A DNA stretch of 64,000 bases, taken from positions 1,736,001-1,800,000 of the forward strand of contig NZ_CP102630.1 in the NCBI RefSeq assembly GCF_024721605.1, read 5' to 3'. Positions 1 to 9,278 of this stretch are shown here, one piece after another; within the stretch, counting starts at the first letter, position 1; every line of letters starts with the position of its first letter. Below the pieces are notes generated by a model. It was given only the letters and a program-made list of their open reading frames with translations, did not search any database and had not been told where the DNA came from. Source of the DNA: Sphingomicrobium flavum. Its GTDB lineage: Bacteria > Pseudomonadota > Alphaproteobacteria > Sphingomonadales > Sphingomonadaceae. The position numbers and the translations under genes were made by a program.

Positions 1-1
1 C

Positions 2-364
2 GTAGCATCGGTCAGCGCCTTCATCCTCGGCGGTATCTGGTATGGCCCGCTGTTCGGCAAGAAATGGATGGAGCTCGTCGGCATGACCGAGGAGAAGATA
101 AAGGACGGCAATATGGCCATGATCTATGGTCCGGTGCTAATCATCAACATCTTCGCCTGCGCGACTTTTTCAATGTTCCTCGGCAATGAAATCGACTGGC
201 AAACAGGTGCGCTCTATGGCTTTACTGCCGGCCTGTTCTGGGTCGCCGGTGCCTTTGGTGTGCAATATCTGTTCGAACGCCGACCGCTCAGCCTGTGGCT
301 GATTAATGGCGGCTACAACATAGTACAATTCACGCTGTTCGGCGCCATCCTGGCGGGGCTGTAA
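2..364 (+). CDS. DUF1761 family membrane protein, 3' part
   Basis: The gene is open from the first bases of the window, so its start lies upstream. The visible 120 residues begin VASVSAFILGGIWYGPLFGK, a glycine-tryptophan-rich first segment typical of DUF1761 proteins, small integral membrane proteins of unknown function. At least three hydrophobic segments follow (around IYGPVLIINIFACATF, LYGFTAGLFWVAGAFG and VQFTLFGAILAGL). The stop is one base before the next ATG, so it is probably co-transcribed with the SRPBCC gene. Family assignment is from motif recognition only. Confidence 0.8.
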   Translation, partial: VASVSAFILGGIWYGPLFGKKWMELVGMTEEKIKDGNMAMIYGPVLIINIFACATFSMFLGNEIDWQTGALYGFTAGLFWVAGAFGVQYLFERRPLSLWLINGGYNIVQFTLFGAILAGL

Positions 365-365
365 A

Positions 366-950
366 ATGAAGCGCGCCCTCCTCTCTCTCGCCGCCGCCCT
401 GCTTGTTCCCACGCTCGCCAGCGCGCAGCCTGCCAGCGAAGTGGTGAAGGGCGAAGATAGCCAGCTCTTCCTCAAGCAGGTGATCGTCCTCGACACCGAC
501 CTCGATACCGCCTGGGCCATGTATACCAGTAGCGAGGGCGCCAGCCGCTGGATGGCGCCGCAGGTCGAAGTAGATTTGAAGCCCGGCGGCACCATCCGCT
601 CGCAATATGACCCCAACGCCAGCATCGACGATCCCGGCACGGTGAGCGTCACCATCGTCAATTATGCGCCACGCACGCTGCTGACGCTGCAGGCCGATCT
701 CTCCCAGGTGGGCGAGGCCGAGTGGCTCACGCCCGAGGTGCGCGCCGCCGCCGACCAGCTGTACAATGTCATCCTGTTTGAAGCCGTGGACACTCGCCGC
801 ACGCGCATCACCAGTTGGGGCATCGGCTATCGGGACGCCCCCGGTTGGGAGAAGATGATAGGCTTCTTCACCGTTGCCAACGGATGGACACTAGGCGAAC
901 TGCGAAAAGCGGTCGCCGCATTGCCGGCTCCGGAAGAGCCTCAGCATTGA
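366..950 (+). CDS. Exported SRPBCC (START/Bet v 1-like) domain protein
   Basis: A 194-residue protein with a signal peptide (MKRALLSLAAALLVPTLASAQ, cleavage after ASA). The mature part reads as one SRPBCC/AHSA1-like helix-grip domain: an opening strand (LKQVIVLDTDLDTAWAMYT), a central segment with RWMAPQVEVDLKPGGTIR, and a long C-terminal helix after the PGWEKMIGFF turn. Such domains bind hydrophobic ligands in a deep cavity. The ligand cannot be read from sequence. Secretion to the periplasm is inferred from the signal peptide. The start follows the DUF1761 stop by one base, implying translational coupling. Confidence 0.8.
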   Translation: MKRALLSLAAALLVPTLASAQPASEVVKGEDSQLFLKQVIVLDTDLDTAWAMYTSSEGASRWMAPQVEVDLKPGGTIRSQYDPNASIDDPGTVSVTIVNYAPRTLLTLQADLSQVGEAEWLTPEVRAAADQLYNVILFEAVDTRRTRITSWGIGYRDAPGWEKMIGFFTVANGWTLGELRKAVAALPAPEEPQH

Positions 951-957
951 CGCCTGA

Positions 958-2466
958 TCAGCGCGCCCGAATGAAGGCCCTGACGTCGCGCGACAGCGCT
1001 TCGCGATCCTCGTCGCGCACATACATCATGTGCCCCGCATGATAATATTTCAGCTCGACCCGGTCCTGCGGAATGCCGAAGCGGTTCAGTGAATATTCGG
1101 CCCCGAAGAAGGGCGTCGCAAAATCATAATAGCCCTGCGCGTTGAACAGCCTCAGCCCCGAATTTTCGCGCATCGCCTTGCCGATGAGCGGCGCCACGTT
1201 GAGATAGGCGTTGCGCCCGCCGCCCAGCGTCCAGTTCCAATGCTGTCCGGGCTCGCGCCCGATCGACTGATATTGGCGATCGGTCACAAACCCCAACCCC
1301 TCGCGTGCCCAGCTGTTGATTGCCGCGGTATAGCCCGCATCGATGCCATAGAAGCTGGGATCATTGTCGGGCGTCTCGCCAGCGCGGTCATAATCCACGC
1401 CGGTATAGCGTGCATCGAGCCGCCCGATGGTCAGCCCGCGATCGCGCAGCAATTCCTTGTAGAAGCGACCGCTCGTCACCCGCAAATCGGCCTGCTCCAG
1501 ATATGTTTCGGACAGGCCGGTCAGCCGCGACAACTCCGCCCGCACGCTGGCCCTCTCGGCCGCCGGCAAATCCTGTCCCTTCAGTAGCGCGGTGGCAAAG
1601 GGCCCGATCGCGAACTGCCGCGCTTCCTCGCTGATCGCCTCGACCGAAGTGGCCTGCACCTTGCCATGATAAAAGGCCGCCGCCGCCATGTTGGGCAGTG
1701 TCATCACATAGGCCATCTCGTTGCCTGGCGTGGGTTCGCGCGCGGCAAAATCGAGGATGGTCGAAATCAGGATCAGCCCGTTCAAGGACACATCGTTGAA
1801 AGTCCCGCCTTCCAGCTCATCCACCACCATCGCGGTGCGCGTCGTGCCATAGCTTTCGCCGCCCAGATATTTGGGGCTGTTCCAGCGGCCATTGTCGTTG
1901 ATCCAGCGCCGGATCACTTCGGCCACCGCGCGTGCATCCTCACGCAGGCCATAATATTTCTTGGGATCGGCCCCCTCGGTCAGATAGCTGAACCCCGTCC
2001 CGGGCGGATCGATGAAAACCAGGTCGGCGACATCCAGCAGGCTGTCGGGATTGTCGAGGATGGGATAAGGCGGCGCGCCATCGTCGCGCGCGTCGGGCGG
2101 GATGCCCACCCGCTTGGGTCCGAAGGCCCCCATCTGCAGCCAGACCGACCCCGAACCCGGCCCGCCATTATAGATGAAGAAAACGGGCCGCGTCGCATCG
2201 GCAGGCGTCTTCACATAGCTGGTGGTAACGATGACGGCTTCCTGTTTGTCCTTGTCACCCGTCATGATCGTCTCGGCGATAGTCGCGCGATAGGGCACGC
2301 GCTGCCCGCCAAAAGTGCCGACGAGGTCGCGACTTCTGACCTGCGCCTCGATCGCCTTGGCAGTCTTGGCCTCGCCGGACGCCTTGTCCTGCGCCATCGC
2401 AGCGCCCGCCTGCGCCATCGGCATCGCCGCGATCAGTGCCACCGCAGCCAGAGACTTCATCACCAT
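958..2466 (-). CDS. S10 family serine carboxypeptidase, exported
   Basis: A 502-residue protein with a signal peptide (cleavage near residues 20-26) and the S10 alpha/beta-hydrolase core. The oxyanion segment YNGGPGSGS is at about 99-107, the nucleophile is in GESYG (Ser205), and the C-terminal part carries the Asp (YDFATPF) and His (YHAGHMMY) of the triad. S10 enzymes remove C-terminal residues from peptides; this one should act in the periplasm. It is convergent with the SRPBCC gene, with only 7 bases between the stops. The substrate is unknown. Family assignment is secure from the two motifs. Confidence 0.93.
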   Translation of the reverse strand: MVMKSLAAVALIAAMPMAQAGAAMAQDKASGEAKTAKAIEAQVRSRDLVGTFGGQRVPYRATIAETIMTGDKDKQEAVIVTTSYVKTPADATRPVFFIYNGGPGSGSVWLQMGAFGPKRVGIPPDARDDGAPPYPILDNPDSLLDVADLVFIDPPGTGFSYLTEGADPKKYYGLREDARAVAEVIRRWINDNGRWNSPKYLGGESYGTTRTAMVVDELEGGTFNDVSLNGLILISTILDFAAREPTPGNEMAYVMTLPNMAAAAFYHGKVQATSVEAISEEARQFAIGPFATALLKGQDLPAAERASVRAELSRLTGLSETYLEQADLRVTSGRFYKELLRDRGLTIGRLDARYTGVDYDRAGETPDNDPSFYGIDAGYTAAINSWAREGLGFVTDRQYQSIGREPGQHWNWTLGGGRNAYLNVAPLIGKAMRENSGLRLFNAQGYYDFATPFFGAEYSLNRFGIPQDRVELKYYHAGHMMYVRDEDREALSRDVRAFIRAR

Positions 2467-2537
2467 GCGCGCATCCCCCTTAAGTTGAAGCGGGAGATAT
2501 GCGGCGCGCTGCCATGCGCCGTCAATGCAGGCGCTTG

Positions 2538-3119
2538 TCAGGCTTCGAGGGCCACGCTCCGAGCCAGTTCCCGCACCATTTCTCCGACGCGCTGCACATT
2601 GTCGATGCCAATCAGGCTCACGCTCTTGGTTCGCTCACGCCCCTTGCTATCGATCCGGGTGCCGGTCTCGATGCTGATCTTCCCACGGCCATTCTTGCCG
2701 TCCCACCGCTCGATCGGGCCCATCTGGCGGGGAAGCAGCGACTTCACTTTCTTGCGCTTGCGATATTGAATCAGCGTGATGAGCCGCCGGTCCGTAATGC
2801 CATGGATGATCTCGCGCTTGACGAACAATTGCATCAACGGTGCCGCCATCATCGACAGGCCGATCAGCACGAAGGGCAGACCAAAAGCGGGAAAGGCATA
2901 ACGCACCGGCCCGATCTCCCCGCTGCTCTCCACCCCGGTCCAGGCCATATAGGTCCAGAACACAGCAAAGGCCGTCCAGGGAATGGCGAACAGCCACAAG
3001 GCGAAACCGGCGCAATTCACGCTCGGCAGATGCGCCCGCCCGTGCCAGCGCAGATGCTCGCCTGCATCCAGCTCCCCGCGCAAGGCGCTCTCCAGCGGGT
3101 CAGGACCGAAGTGCTTCAT
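2538..3119 (-). CDS. Membrane protein with bacterial PH-like domain
   Basis: About 193 residues from the ATG at 3119, which has AGGGGG just upstream. A TTG at 3146 would add nine residues. Two transmembrane helices (around LWLFAIPWTAFAVFWTYMAW and FGLPFVLIGLSMMAAPLMQLF) precede a basic cytoplasmic part with ITDRRLITL, a pattern of bacterial PH (YdbT/DUF304-like) domains where newly folded strands follow paired helices. The C-terminus contains a helix (IDNVQRVGEMVRELA). Function is unknown. It is separated from neighbours by short gaps and may be monocistronic. Confidence 0.72.
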   Translation of the reverse strand: MKHFGPDPLESALRGELDAGEHLRWHGRAHLPSVNCAGFALWLFAIPWTAFAVFWTYMAWTGVESSGEIGPVRYAFPAFGLPFVLIGLSMMAAPLMQLFVKREIIHGITDRRLITLIQYRKRKKVKSLLPRQMGPIERWDGKNGRGKISIETGTRIDSKGRERTKSVSLIGIDNVQRVGEMVRELARSVALEA

Positions 3120-3167
3120 GCCCCCTGCATAGCCAATGTCGGCCAAGAAGGCGTTAATGGACCGAGA

Positions 3168-3743
3168 CTAGCAAGCCTCGATTTTGCGCACCCGCATCGC
3201 AAAATCGCCGTCGCGCCCATCGGCCAGGATGAAGCCCAGCAGCTGCGTCGCTGCCGGGTCGAAATCGGGCGCGCGCACGCGCTGGCCAAAGATGGAGGGC
3301 TCAAGCTTGTCGAGCGAGACAGTCGCGACCGACCAGCCGTCCGCGCCCGGCTCTCGCCGCAAGCTGGCGCGATAGGCCACCGAGCGGCCCCATCGCCGCG
3401 CATCGGAGCGCAGCGACAGTTGATAATCGCGCGCATCGCCCCGCATCGTGACACGGATCATGCGGGCGCCATCGAGCAATCCGCGTGCAGGCATCTGGAT
3501 CGAGGAAAAGCCGCCGCCATCGGTATTGATCGTCCCGGCAAACCCCATCGCACCGCCATCCTGTATGATATTTCCGCGCGACAGTCCGCCCATGACGCCG
3601 TCATTGACCACCTGCCAGCGGTCAATCGTCGTGGGATCACCAAAATCGGCGATCGTTCGGCACACCATCGGGGACTCGGTCATCATTGCGGCTGTCATGG
3701 TCAAAGCTATCATCATGCTGCCCGATATAGGCTGCAGCCACAT
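3168..3743 (-). CDS. CIA30 family (NADH:ubiquinone oxidoreductase intermediate-associated 30-like) protein
   Basis: A 191-residue protein. The segment WQVVNDGVMGGLSRG followed by GGGFSSIQM is the signature of the CIA30/galactose-binding-like fold, and the later LLGFILADGRDGDFAMRVRKIEAC fits the family's C-terminal strands. In eukaryotes CIA30 helps assemble respiratory complex I. In bacteria such stand-alone proteins have no settled role. The N-terminus has several possible Met starts; Met10 would leave a short hydrophobic leader. No strong ribosome-binding site distinguishes them. Confidence 0.8.
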   Translation of the reverse strand: MWLQPISGSMMIALTMTAAMMTESPMVCRTIADFGDPTTIDRWQVVNDGVMGGLSRGNIIQDGGAMGFAGTINTDGGGFSSIQMPARGLLDGARMIRVTMRGDARDYQLSLRSDARRWGRSVAYRASLRREPGADGWSVATVSLDKLEPSIFGQRVRAPDFDPAATQLLGFILADGRDGDFAMRVRKIEAC

Positions 3744-3766
3744 GACGAAAAAGCTGGGCTTAAGCC

Positions 3767-5950
3767 CTAGGGTCGCCCACCCATCTTCTTGTAACGCGTC
3801 TTACCGAAGCGGTCCTTGCGCGTGCCCGGGCGCCCGGCATTGGAGCCGCCCACGCGCGGCGCGGCGCGATCGGCATCGGGGATGCCCAACTCATCTTCTT
3901 CCAGCTTGCGGATTTCGTCGCGCAGCCGTGCGGCTTCCTCGAACTCGAGGTCCGCGGCGGCCTTGCGCATCTTCTCTTCCAGCTCGCCAATATAGGCGCG
4001 CAGATTATGCCCGGCGAGCGGCACCGTCGCCTTCTCCGGCGGATCGGACGCTTCCTTCACGTCCTTGAGAAGATCGGCCACATCGCGGCGCACGCTTGCG
4101 GGCGTGATCCCATGCTCTTCATTATAGGAGATCTGCTTTTCGCGGCGGCGTCCGGTTTCGTTGAGCGCGCGCTCCATCGATCCGGTTACCCGGTCGGCAT
4201 AGAGAATGACGCGCCCATCCACGTTACGCGCCGCGCGCCCGATCGTCTGGATCAACGAGGTTTCGCTGCGCAGGAATCCTTCCTTATCTGCATCCAAAAT
4301 CGCCACCAGCCCGCATTCGGGAATGTCGAGCCCTTCGCGCAGCAGGTTGATGCCGATCAGCACATCATAAACGCCCATGCGCAGATCGCGGATCAGCTCG
4401 ATACGCTCCAGCGTCTCGACGTCACTATGCATGTAGCGGACCTTCAATCCCTGCTCATGCATATATTCGGTCAGATCCTCGGCCATCCGCTTGGTCAGCG
4501 TGGTAACCAGCGTGCGATAGCCCGCCGCCGCGACCTTGCGCGCTTCATTGACCAGATCATCGACCTGGTCCTCGACCGGCTTGATCTCGACCGGCGGGTC
4601 GATGAGGCCGGTGGGGCGGATGACCTGTTCGCTGAACACCCCGCCCGTTTCTTCCATCTCCCACGGCCCCGGGGTGGCGGACACGAAGGTCGTCTGCGGG
4701 CGCATCGCGTCCCATTCGTTGAAGCGCAGCGGGCGGTTGTCGATACAGCTGGGCAGGCGAAAGCCATGTTCGGCCAGCGTGATCTTGCGGCGATGGTCGC
4801 CCCGCGCCATCGCGCCGATCTGCGGCACCGTCTGGTGGCTTTCATCGACGAACAGCAATGCATTGTCGGGCAGATATTCGAACAGGGTCGGCGGCGGTTC
4901 GCCCGGCAGCCGTCCGGTCAGGAAGCGCGAATAATTTTCGATCCCCGCGCAGCTCCCCGTTGCGGCGATCATCTCCAGATCGAAATTGGTCCGCTGTTCG
5001 AGCCTTTGCCGCTCGAGCAATTTGCCTTCGATCTCCAACTCCTTGAGCCGCTCGGACAATTCGTGTCGGATCGCCTCGCTCGCCTGTTTGAGCGTCGGCC
5101 CCGGCGTCACATAATGCGAATTGGCGTAGATTTTCACGCTGTCCAGCTTGGCCCCCGGCTTGCCGGTCAGCGGATCGAATTCGAGGATTTCCTCGATATC
5201 GTCGCCGAAGAAGCTCACTCGCCACGCCATATCCTCATAGTGCGACGGAAAAATCTCCAGATTGTCCCCGCGCACGCGAAAGCTGCCGCGCACGAAATTG
5301 GCGTCGTTGCGCTTATATTGCAGCGCCACCAGCTTGCGGATGATCTCGCGCTGGTCGACCACCTGCTCCTTCTTCAGGCTGAAGGTCATCGCCGAATAGG
5401 TCTCGACCGACCCGATGCCGTAAAGGCAGGACACCGAGGCCACGATGATGACGTCGTCGCGCTCGAGCAGCGACCGTGTGGCAGAGTGCCGCATCCGGTC
5501 GATCGCCTCGTTCACCGAACTTTCCTTTTCGATATAGGTATCGGTGCGCGGCACATAGGCTTCGGGCTGGTAGTAATCGTAATAGGAAACGAAATATTCG
5601 ACCGCATTGTCGGGAAAGAAGCTCTTGAACTCCCCGTAAAGCTGCGCCGCCAGAATCTTGTTGGGCGCCAGCACCAAAGTGGGCCGCTGCGTCGCCTCGA
5701 TGATCTTGGCCATGGTGAAGGTCTTGCCCGATCCGGTGACCCCCAGCAGCACCTGGCTCAGCTCGCCCGCCTCGCTGATGCCTTCGACCAGCTCGCGGAT
5801 CGCGGTGGGCTGGTCCCCTGCGGGTTCGTAGTCCGACTTGAGCACGAACTTCCTGCCCCCTTCGGCCTTCTCGGGACGCGCGGGACGGTGCGGGACGAAG
5901 GTCTCGCCAGTTTCGGGTTCGGCAAGGGAGGTGCGGATCTGGATGGCCAT
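3767..5950 (-). CDS. uvrB: Excinuclease ABC subunit B (UvrB)
   Basis: A 727-residue helicase-like damage-verification subunit of nucleotide excision repair. Visible features are the Walker A ([10 protein letters not shown]), the beta-hairpin ([18 protein letters not shown]) that clamps the DNA strand, the DESHQT motif II, the SATPGPWE motif, the RAARN motif VI and a C-terminal UVR domain ([17 protein letters not shown]) for contacting UvrC. The start is taken at [11 protein letters not shown] because conserved sequence begins there; the frame stays open a further 66 codons upstream. No alphaproteobacterial LexA box (GTTC-N7-GTTC or GAAC-N7-GAAC) is visible in the 51 bases to the divergent gene. 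Confidence 0.98.
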   Translation of the reverse strand: MAIQIRTSLAEPETGETFVPHRPARPEKAEGGRKFVLKSDYEPAGDQPTAIRELVEGISEAGELSQVLLGVTGSGKTFTMAKIIEATQRPTLVLAPNKILAAQLYGEFKSFFPDNAVEYFVSYYDYYQPEAYVPRTDTYIEKESSVNEAIDRMRHSATRSLLERDDVIIVASVSCLYGIGSVETYSAMTFSLKKEQVVDQREIIRKLVALQYKRNDANFVRGSFRVRGDNLEIFPSHYEDMAWRVSFFGDDIEEILEFDPLTGKPGAKLDSVKIYANSHYVTPGPTLKQASEAIRHELSERLKELEIEGKLLERQRLEQRTNFDLEMIAATGSCAGIENYSRFLTGRLPGEPPPTLFEYLPDNALLFVDESHQTVPQIGAMARGDHRRKITLAEHGFRLPSCIDNRPLRFNEWDAMRPQTTFVSATPGPWEMEETGGVFSEQVIRPTGLIDPPVEIKPVEDQVDDLVNEARKVAAAGYRTLVTTLTKRMAEDLTEYMHEQGLKVRYMHSDVETLERIELIRDLRMGVYDVLIGINLLREGLDIPECGLVAILDADKEGFLRSETSLIQTIGRAARNVDGRVILYADRVTGSMERALNETGRRREKQISYNEEHGITPASVRRDVADLLKDVKEASDPPEKATVPLAGHNLRAYIGELEEKMRKAAADLEFEEAARLRDEIRKLEEDELGIPDADRAAPRVGGSNAGRPGTRKDRFGKTRYKKMGGRP

Positions 5951-6001
5951 CAGGCCGCCTATATGGTTATGATCTGCAAAGTTGCAAAACAGGTATTCGT
6001 C

Positions 6002-6802
6002 ATGCGTCCTATTTTTTTCGTTTCGATTGCCATCACGCTGCTTGCCTCGGTGTCGCCCGTCGCCGCGCGCGACAGGCTCGGAACACCGGACGAGGTCGAC
6101 AGCGAACGCATCAGCACGGTCGACGGCCCCAAGACGATGCCCATTCATTACTATGACCGCAGCTTTGAAAGTTTCGCACCCAAGTCACTCAATCATGCCC
6201 AATGGGCGCATATCTGGGGCAGTTTTGACGGCAAGCCTTCGCAAGAGCCCAAGCTCGCCATGCATTGCGATCTCGATCGAAGCGGCAACATGCCGCGCGG
6301 GGGCTGTCGCGATGCTGCGACTGACCGGTGGGCAATGCGCGACGGCGCACGAAGCCCATTCAAATATTTCACTGAAATTGCTCTTGGCGGAATGCCGGTC
6401 GGGAAATGGGTCAAGGACAAGCAATGGCCCTTGCAACGCACCATTCGCATGGATGTCGTTCTTCCCCTGGCGCAATATCGCCGTGTCGATTGGGACAGCC
6501 TGCCGCAGACCGATATCGCGAACGTCAGGATCGACCGGCTGTCGCGCGACCTGAAATATCCGCCCGCGGCCTTGCGCATGAACCTTGAAACGACGCTCGA
6601 CTATGAATGCGCGATCTGGCCGGACCACTCGACCAGCTGCCGGGTTCTCGGCGCCGAGACCGACGAGGCAAGCCGCGTCTTCACCAGCGCCTGGCTTGAA
6701 CAGGCCATGGTGCGGCAGCGGATCGATCCGCAGCTCAACGACGGCACGCCCAGCGCCGGCTATCGCTACAGGGGCAAGATGGTCATGCAAATCCCGGATT
6801 GA
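6002..6802 (+). CDS. Exported protein with TonB C-terminal-like domain
   Basis: A 266-residue protein with a signal peptide ([22 protein letters not shown]). The N-terminal half is unfamiliar. It has a Cys-Asp pair ([10 protein letters not shown]) and GGCRDAA. The last 90 residues resemble the TonB/energy-transducer C-terminal fold seen in sphingomonad secreted proteins: [20 protein letters not shown], then [10 protein letters not shown], then [20 protein letters not shown] and a terminal strand MVMQIPD. There is no N-terminal anchor plus proline-rich linker, so it is not a classical TonB. It is divergent from uvrB. The function is unknown and the domain assignment is moderate. Confidence 0.7.
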   Translation: MRPIFFVSIAITLLASVSPVAARDRLGTPDEVDSERISTVDGPKTMPIHYYDRSFESFAPKSLNHAQWAHIWGSFDGKPSQEPKLAMHCDLDRSGNMPRGGCRDAATDRWAMRDGARSPFKYFTEIALGGMPVGKWVKDKQWPLQRTIRMDVVLPLAQYRRVDWDSLPQTDIANVRIDRLSRDLKYPPAALRMNLETTLDYECAIWPDHSTSCRVLGAETDEASRVFTSAWLEQAMVRQRIDPQLNDGTPSAGYRYRGKMVMQIPD

Positions 6803-6858
6803 TCACCGCCTCTTTACCCTTCTGCGCTACAGAAAGCCCCGACCGGAAGGAGATTTTG

Positions 6859-7353
6859 ATGCGTAACTTCGCCCTTTTGCTCGTCGCCATGACGCTCGCC
6901 AGTTGCAGCGCGGCAGACGATCCCGACAATGTGCCGATCAAGGGTCTGTGGGAATCGGAATACCGCATTTCCTCGATCCGCGCGGGCCACGAATATATGA
7001 GCGGGAATGAATTGCCCGCCGCGTTCAGGAACTTCCGTCGCACCGAGCGCGTCTGCGCCGAGCCCAGGTTTGCCGAGAAAGACGCCTTCTTCGATGATTT
7101 CGCTGCGCATATGAAGGGCCAGTGCGAAATGACGGACTACAACGTTACGACCACCTCAATGACGGCGACGGGCTATTGCAAGAATGTCGCCGATATCGAC
7201 TATGATCCGACGTTGCGCGTGCGCGGCGATATCGGGCCGGAAAACTTCAAGATGGTGCTGACCTTCGATGGCGCCGCCACCATTCCCGGTGCCGGCCGCC
7301 GCGCGGTCGAGATGATCGCGGTGGCCGAGGCCACCCGCGTGGGCGATTGCTAA
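6859..7353 (+). CDS. DUF3617-type lipoprotein (first of three)
   Basis: A 164-residue lipoprotein. The start at 6859 has a good site (GGAAGGAG, 7 bases upstream) and gives MRNFALLLVAMTLASC with the lipobox Cys at 16. The mature part follows the DUF3617 plan: an opening strand GLWESEYRI, a Cys after a short linker (ERVCAEPRF), then KGQCEMTDYNV and TATGYCKN, and a terminal GDC. The spaced cysteines suggest disulfides in the periplasm. The family has no known function. It lies first in a row with two relatives. Confidence 0.82.
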   Translation: MRNFALLLVAMTLASCSAADDPDNVPIKGLWESEYRISSIRAGHEYMSGNELPAAFRNFRRTERVCAEPRFAEKDAFFDDFAAHMKGQCEMTDYNVTTTSMTATGYCKNVADIDYDPTLRVRGDIGPENFKMVLTFDGAATIPGAGRRAVEMIAVAEATRVGDC

Positions 7354-7392
7354 GCCTTGCATCTTGTCAAGCCCCGTCCCAAGCTCGCTGAT

Positions 7393-7920
7393 ATGCAAGC
7401 GGGGGCTTACCCATTCTTGATCCTCACCGGCGCTGGCGCGCTTCTGGGTGGCTGCTCAGCATCCGAAGAGAGCGATAGCGGCATCGTGACCGAGGAACAG
7501 GTGGCGCAGCGCCTTGCCGCCGCTGCGCCCAATCTGCCAAGGCCCGGACAATATGCCATCGCCATCCTCGAAAATGGCCAGCCGCCTGCCAGCGCGCCCG
7601 ATGGGCTGGTGCGCGGTTGCCTGTCGAAGGAGCAACTGGCCGATCCGCTGCAGGCGCTGGTGACAGGCGGGCGTAGCGATTGCGCGTTCGGCAGCTTCAA
7701 CTTCAAGGGCCCCCGGCTGGAAGCCGCGATGATGTGCGCCAGCGATGCCGGCCCGCAAAGCATGTGGCTCAACGCGCATTATCGGCCCGACGGATATGAT
7801 CTCGACATGACGGTCGGATCGGGCGAGGATGAGCGACGTATCTCGATGAAGGCGCGGCTGCTGGGGCCATGCGCCGAGAGCGAAGACGACACCGACAACC
7901 AACAGGGGAGCAAGCCATGA
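7393..7920 (+). CDS. DUF3617-like lipoprotein (second of three)
   Basis: About 175 residues from the ATG at 7393, with lipobox LLGGC (Cys21). An in-frame TTG at 7357 would add twelve residues including positively charged ones, which a signal peptide normally needs, so the start is unsettled. Neither has a clear ribosome-binding site. The body has the paired cysteines of its neighbours (GLVRGCLSKEQ, GRSDCAFGSFNF, AAMMCASDAG) and a terminal LLGPC, so I read it as a diverged member of the same family. It overlaps the next gene by 4 bases (ATGA). Confidence 0.75.
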   Translation: MQAGAYPFLILTGAGALLGGCSASEESDSGIVTEEQVAQRLAAAAPNLPRPGQYAIAILENGQPPASAPDGLVRGCLSKEQLADPLQALVTGGRSDCAFGSFNFKGPRLEAAMMCASDAGPQSMWLNAHYRPDGYDLDMTVGSGEDERRISMKARLLGPCAESEDDTDNQQGSKP

Positions 7921-8426
7921 ACACCAAGATTTTGCTGATCGGGGCCGCCAGCCTCGCGATCGCCGCGTGCGGCGATACCGAAGGCGCCGCGCCCGTCGCC
8001 AAGGAAGAACCCGCGGCAAAGGCGGAGATGCTGAGCGCCGGTCTTTACGAAGTATCGGTCACCGCCGATGCGGTCGCCTCGACCGACGGCACCACGCCGG
8101 CCGCCAGCATGAAGGAAGGCGACAATGCCTCGATGCAGGTTTGCGTGGGTGAAGAAGGCGCCGCCACGCTCGCCCTCTATCGCGAAGCGCAGGACGATTG
8201 CACCGCGCAGCGCCCCTATGTCCGCCCCGGCCGCATGCAGGTGGAAATGCGTTGCGATCGCGCCGGTCTTTCGGGCGATATCAACGCCCGCGCCGACGGC
8301 ACCTATACCGAAGACAGCTTCGAGGCCGAGGTGAAGACCACCACTTATCTTACCGGCAGCGGCGACTATGCGATGAGCCGTACCATCACAGGCCGCCGCG
8401 TCGGCGATTGCCCGTCCGAAGGCTGA
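7917..8426 (+). CDS. DUF3617-like lipoprotein (third of three)
   Basis: A 169-residue lipoprotein (MNTKILLIGAASLAIAAC, lipobox Cys18). The start overlaps the previous stop as ATGA and is preceded by AGGGGAGC. Cysteines fall as in the two upstream genes (MQVCVGEEG, QDDCTAQ, MRCDRAG), and the C-terminus is RRVGDCPSEG, close to VGDC at the end of the first copy. An alanine/glutamate-rich linker follows the lipid anchor. Tandem duplication with divergence is inferred. Function is unknown. A strong terminator follows. Confidence 0.82.
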   Translation: MNTKILLIGAASLAIAACGDTEGAAPVAKEEPAAKAEMLSAGLYEVSVTADAVASTDGTTPAASMKEGDNASMQVCVGEEGAATLALYREAQDDCTAQRPYVRPGRMQVEMRCDRAGLSGDINARADGTYTEDSFEAEVKTTTYLTGSGDYAMSRTITGRRVGDCPSEG

Positions 8427-8445
8427 CGCCGTCGATCCGACATGA

Positions 8446-8487
8446 AAAAGGGGGCGCCGGCATCGCTGCTGGCGCCCCCTCTTTTTT
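8446..8487. terminator. Bidirectional rho-independent terminator
   Basis: A perfect 9-bp stem (GGGGGCGCC at 8451-8459, GGCGCCCCC at 8471-8479) with an 11-base loop. It is flanked by AAAAA on the left and CTTTTTT on the right, so it can end both the plus-strand lipoprotein transcript and the minus-strand carbonic anhydrase transcript. Confidence 0.9.
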
Positions 8488-8498
8488 GGCCGGGCCGA

Positions 8499-9254
8499 TT
8501 ACTGGCGGATCGGCTTGGTCACGAGGCGGTTGCCCGTCGGCTGGATCGAACGCGCAGTGTCGCCGCCAAGTGCAGCGCGCATCGCGGCAATCTGTTCGGC
8601 GCTGGCTTCCAGCGGCATGTCGGCAACATGCCAGTTCACCCCTTCGCTGCAAGGCGGCGTGGTGAGCGAGCCCATGTAGCGATAGACATGCAGATTGTCG
8701 GGCACCAGATTGCCAAGGTCGAGCATCACATGCGTGCCCTTGCCGGCCGATACGCCATCGATGATCTTCTGCAGTTCGGCATTGGCCGCGCCCTGGCGGA
8801 ACATCACGCCCAGCACACCCAGCTTGCCGTCATCGGTGGCGTGCACGAAATGCGCGACCAGCGGCTGGCGCACGCCATCGATGGCATGCTCGCTCGGCGT
8901 GTGGAAATGGACCTGCAGCAGGTTGAAGGTCATGTCGCCCGACATCATGCCCAGCATTTCGCTGTTGCGGTCTGCGGGGAAATCGACCTGTACCTTTTCT
9001 TCGCCAAGCGCGACGACGCCATGCGCGCTGTTGAACGCCAGGTCGACCGCGACATGCGCATTGCTGTTGAAGCTTGCGAGGTCGATCGGCGACTGCATCA
9101 GGCCGGCGTCGCACAGCGCATAGTCGCTGCTGATCAGGCTCCAGCGCTCATCCGTCACGCCGTCGCCGAAATTCCAGTTCTTGTCCTGTGCTGCAGCCGG
9201 CGCCGCGATGAGCGCGGCGAGCGCGGTCATCATCATCGTTTTCTTGAAAGTCAT
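8499..9254 (-). CDS. Alpha-class carbonic anhydrase, periplasmic
   Basis: A 251-residue enzyme that hydrates CO2 to bicarbonate. A signal peptide (to about residue 22) sends it to the periplasm. Family motifs are QSPIDL (54-59) and VHFHTPSEH, whose His116 and His118 with His135 of AHFVH are the three zinc ligands, then GSLTTPPCSEGVNW near the C-terminus. Two cysteines (Cys48 and the one in TPPCSEG) match the usual disulfide. It follows terC by 24 bases and is probably the last gene of a nhaA-terC-carbonic anhydrase transcript. Confidence 0.95.
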   Translation of the reverse strand: MTFKKTMMMTALAALIAAPAAAQDKNWNFGDGVTDERWSLISSDYALCDAGLMQSPIDLASFNSNAHVAVDLAFNSAHGVVALGEEKVQVDFPADRNSEMLGMMSGDMTFNLLQVHFHTPSEHAIDGVRQPLVAHFVHATDDGKLGVLGVMFRQGAANAELQKIIDGVSAGKGTHVMLDLGNLVPDNLHVYRYMGSLTTPPCSEGVNWHVADMPLEASAEQIAAMRAALGGDTARSIQPTGNRLVTKPIRQ

Positions 9255-9278
9255 GAAGGTTCTCCTGTTGTTTTGATC

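Noticed and set aside
4007-5950. A very long open frame on the plus strand antisense to uvrB, in frame with the gene at 6002
   Set aside because: It mirrors uvrB, a certain gene, and its composition is that of an antisense frame in GC-rich DNA. The only real start signal and signal peptide are at 6002.
5951-6001. Possible LexA-controlled promoter of uvrB
   Set aside because: No GTTC-N7-GTTC or GAAC-N7-GAAC box is present in the short divergent gap.
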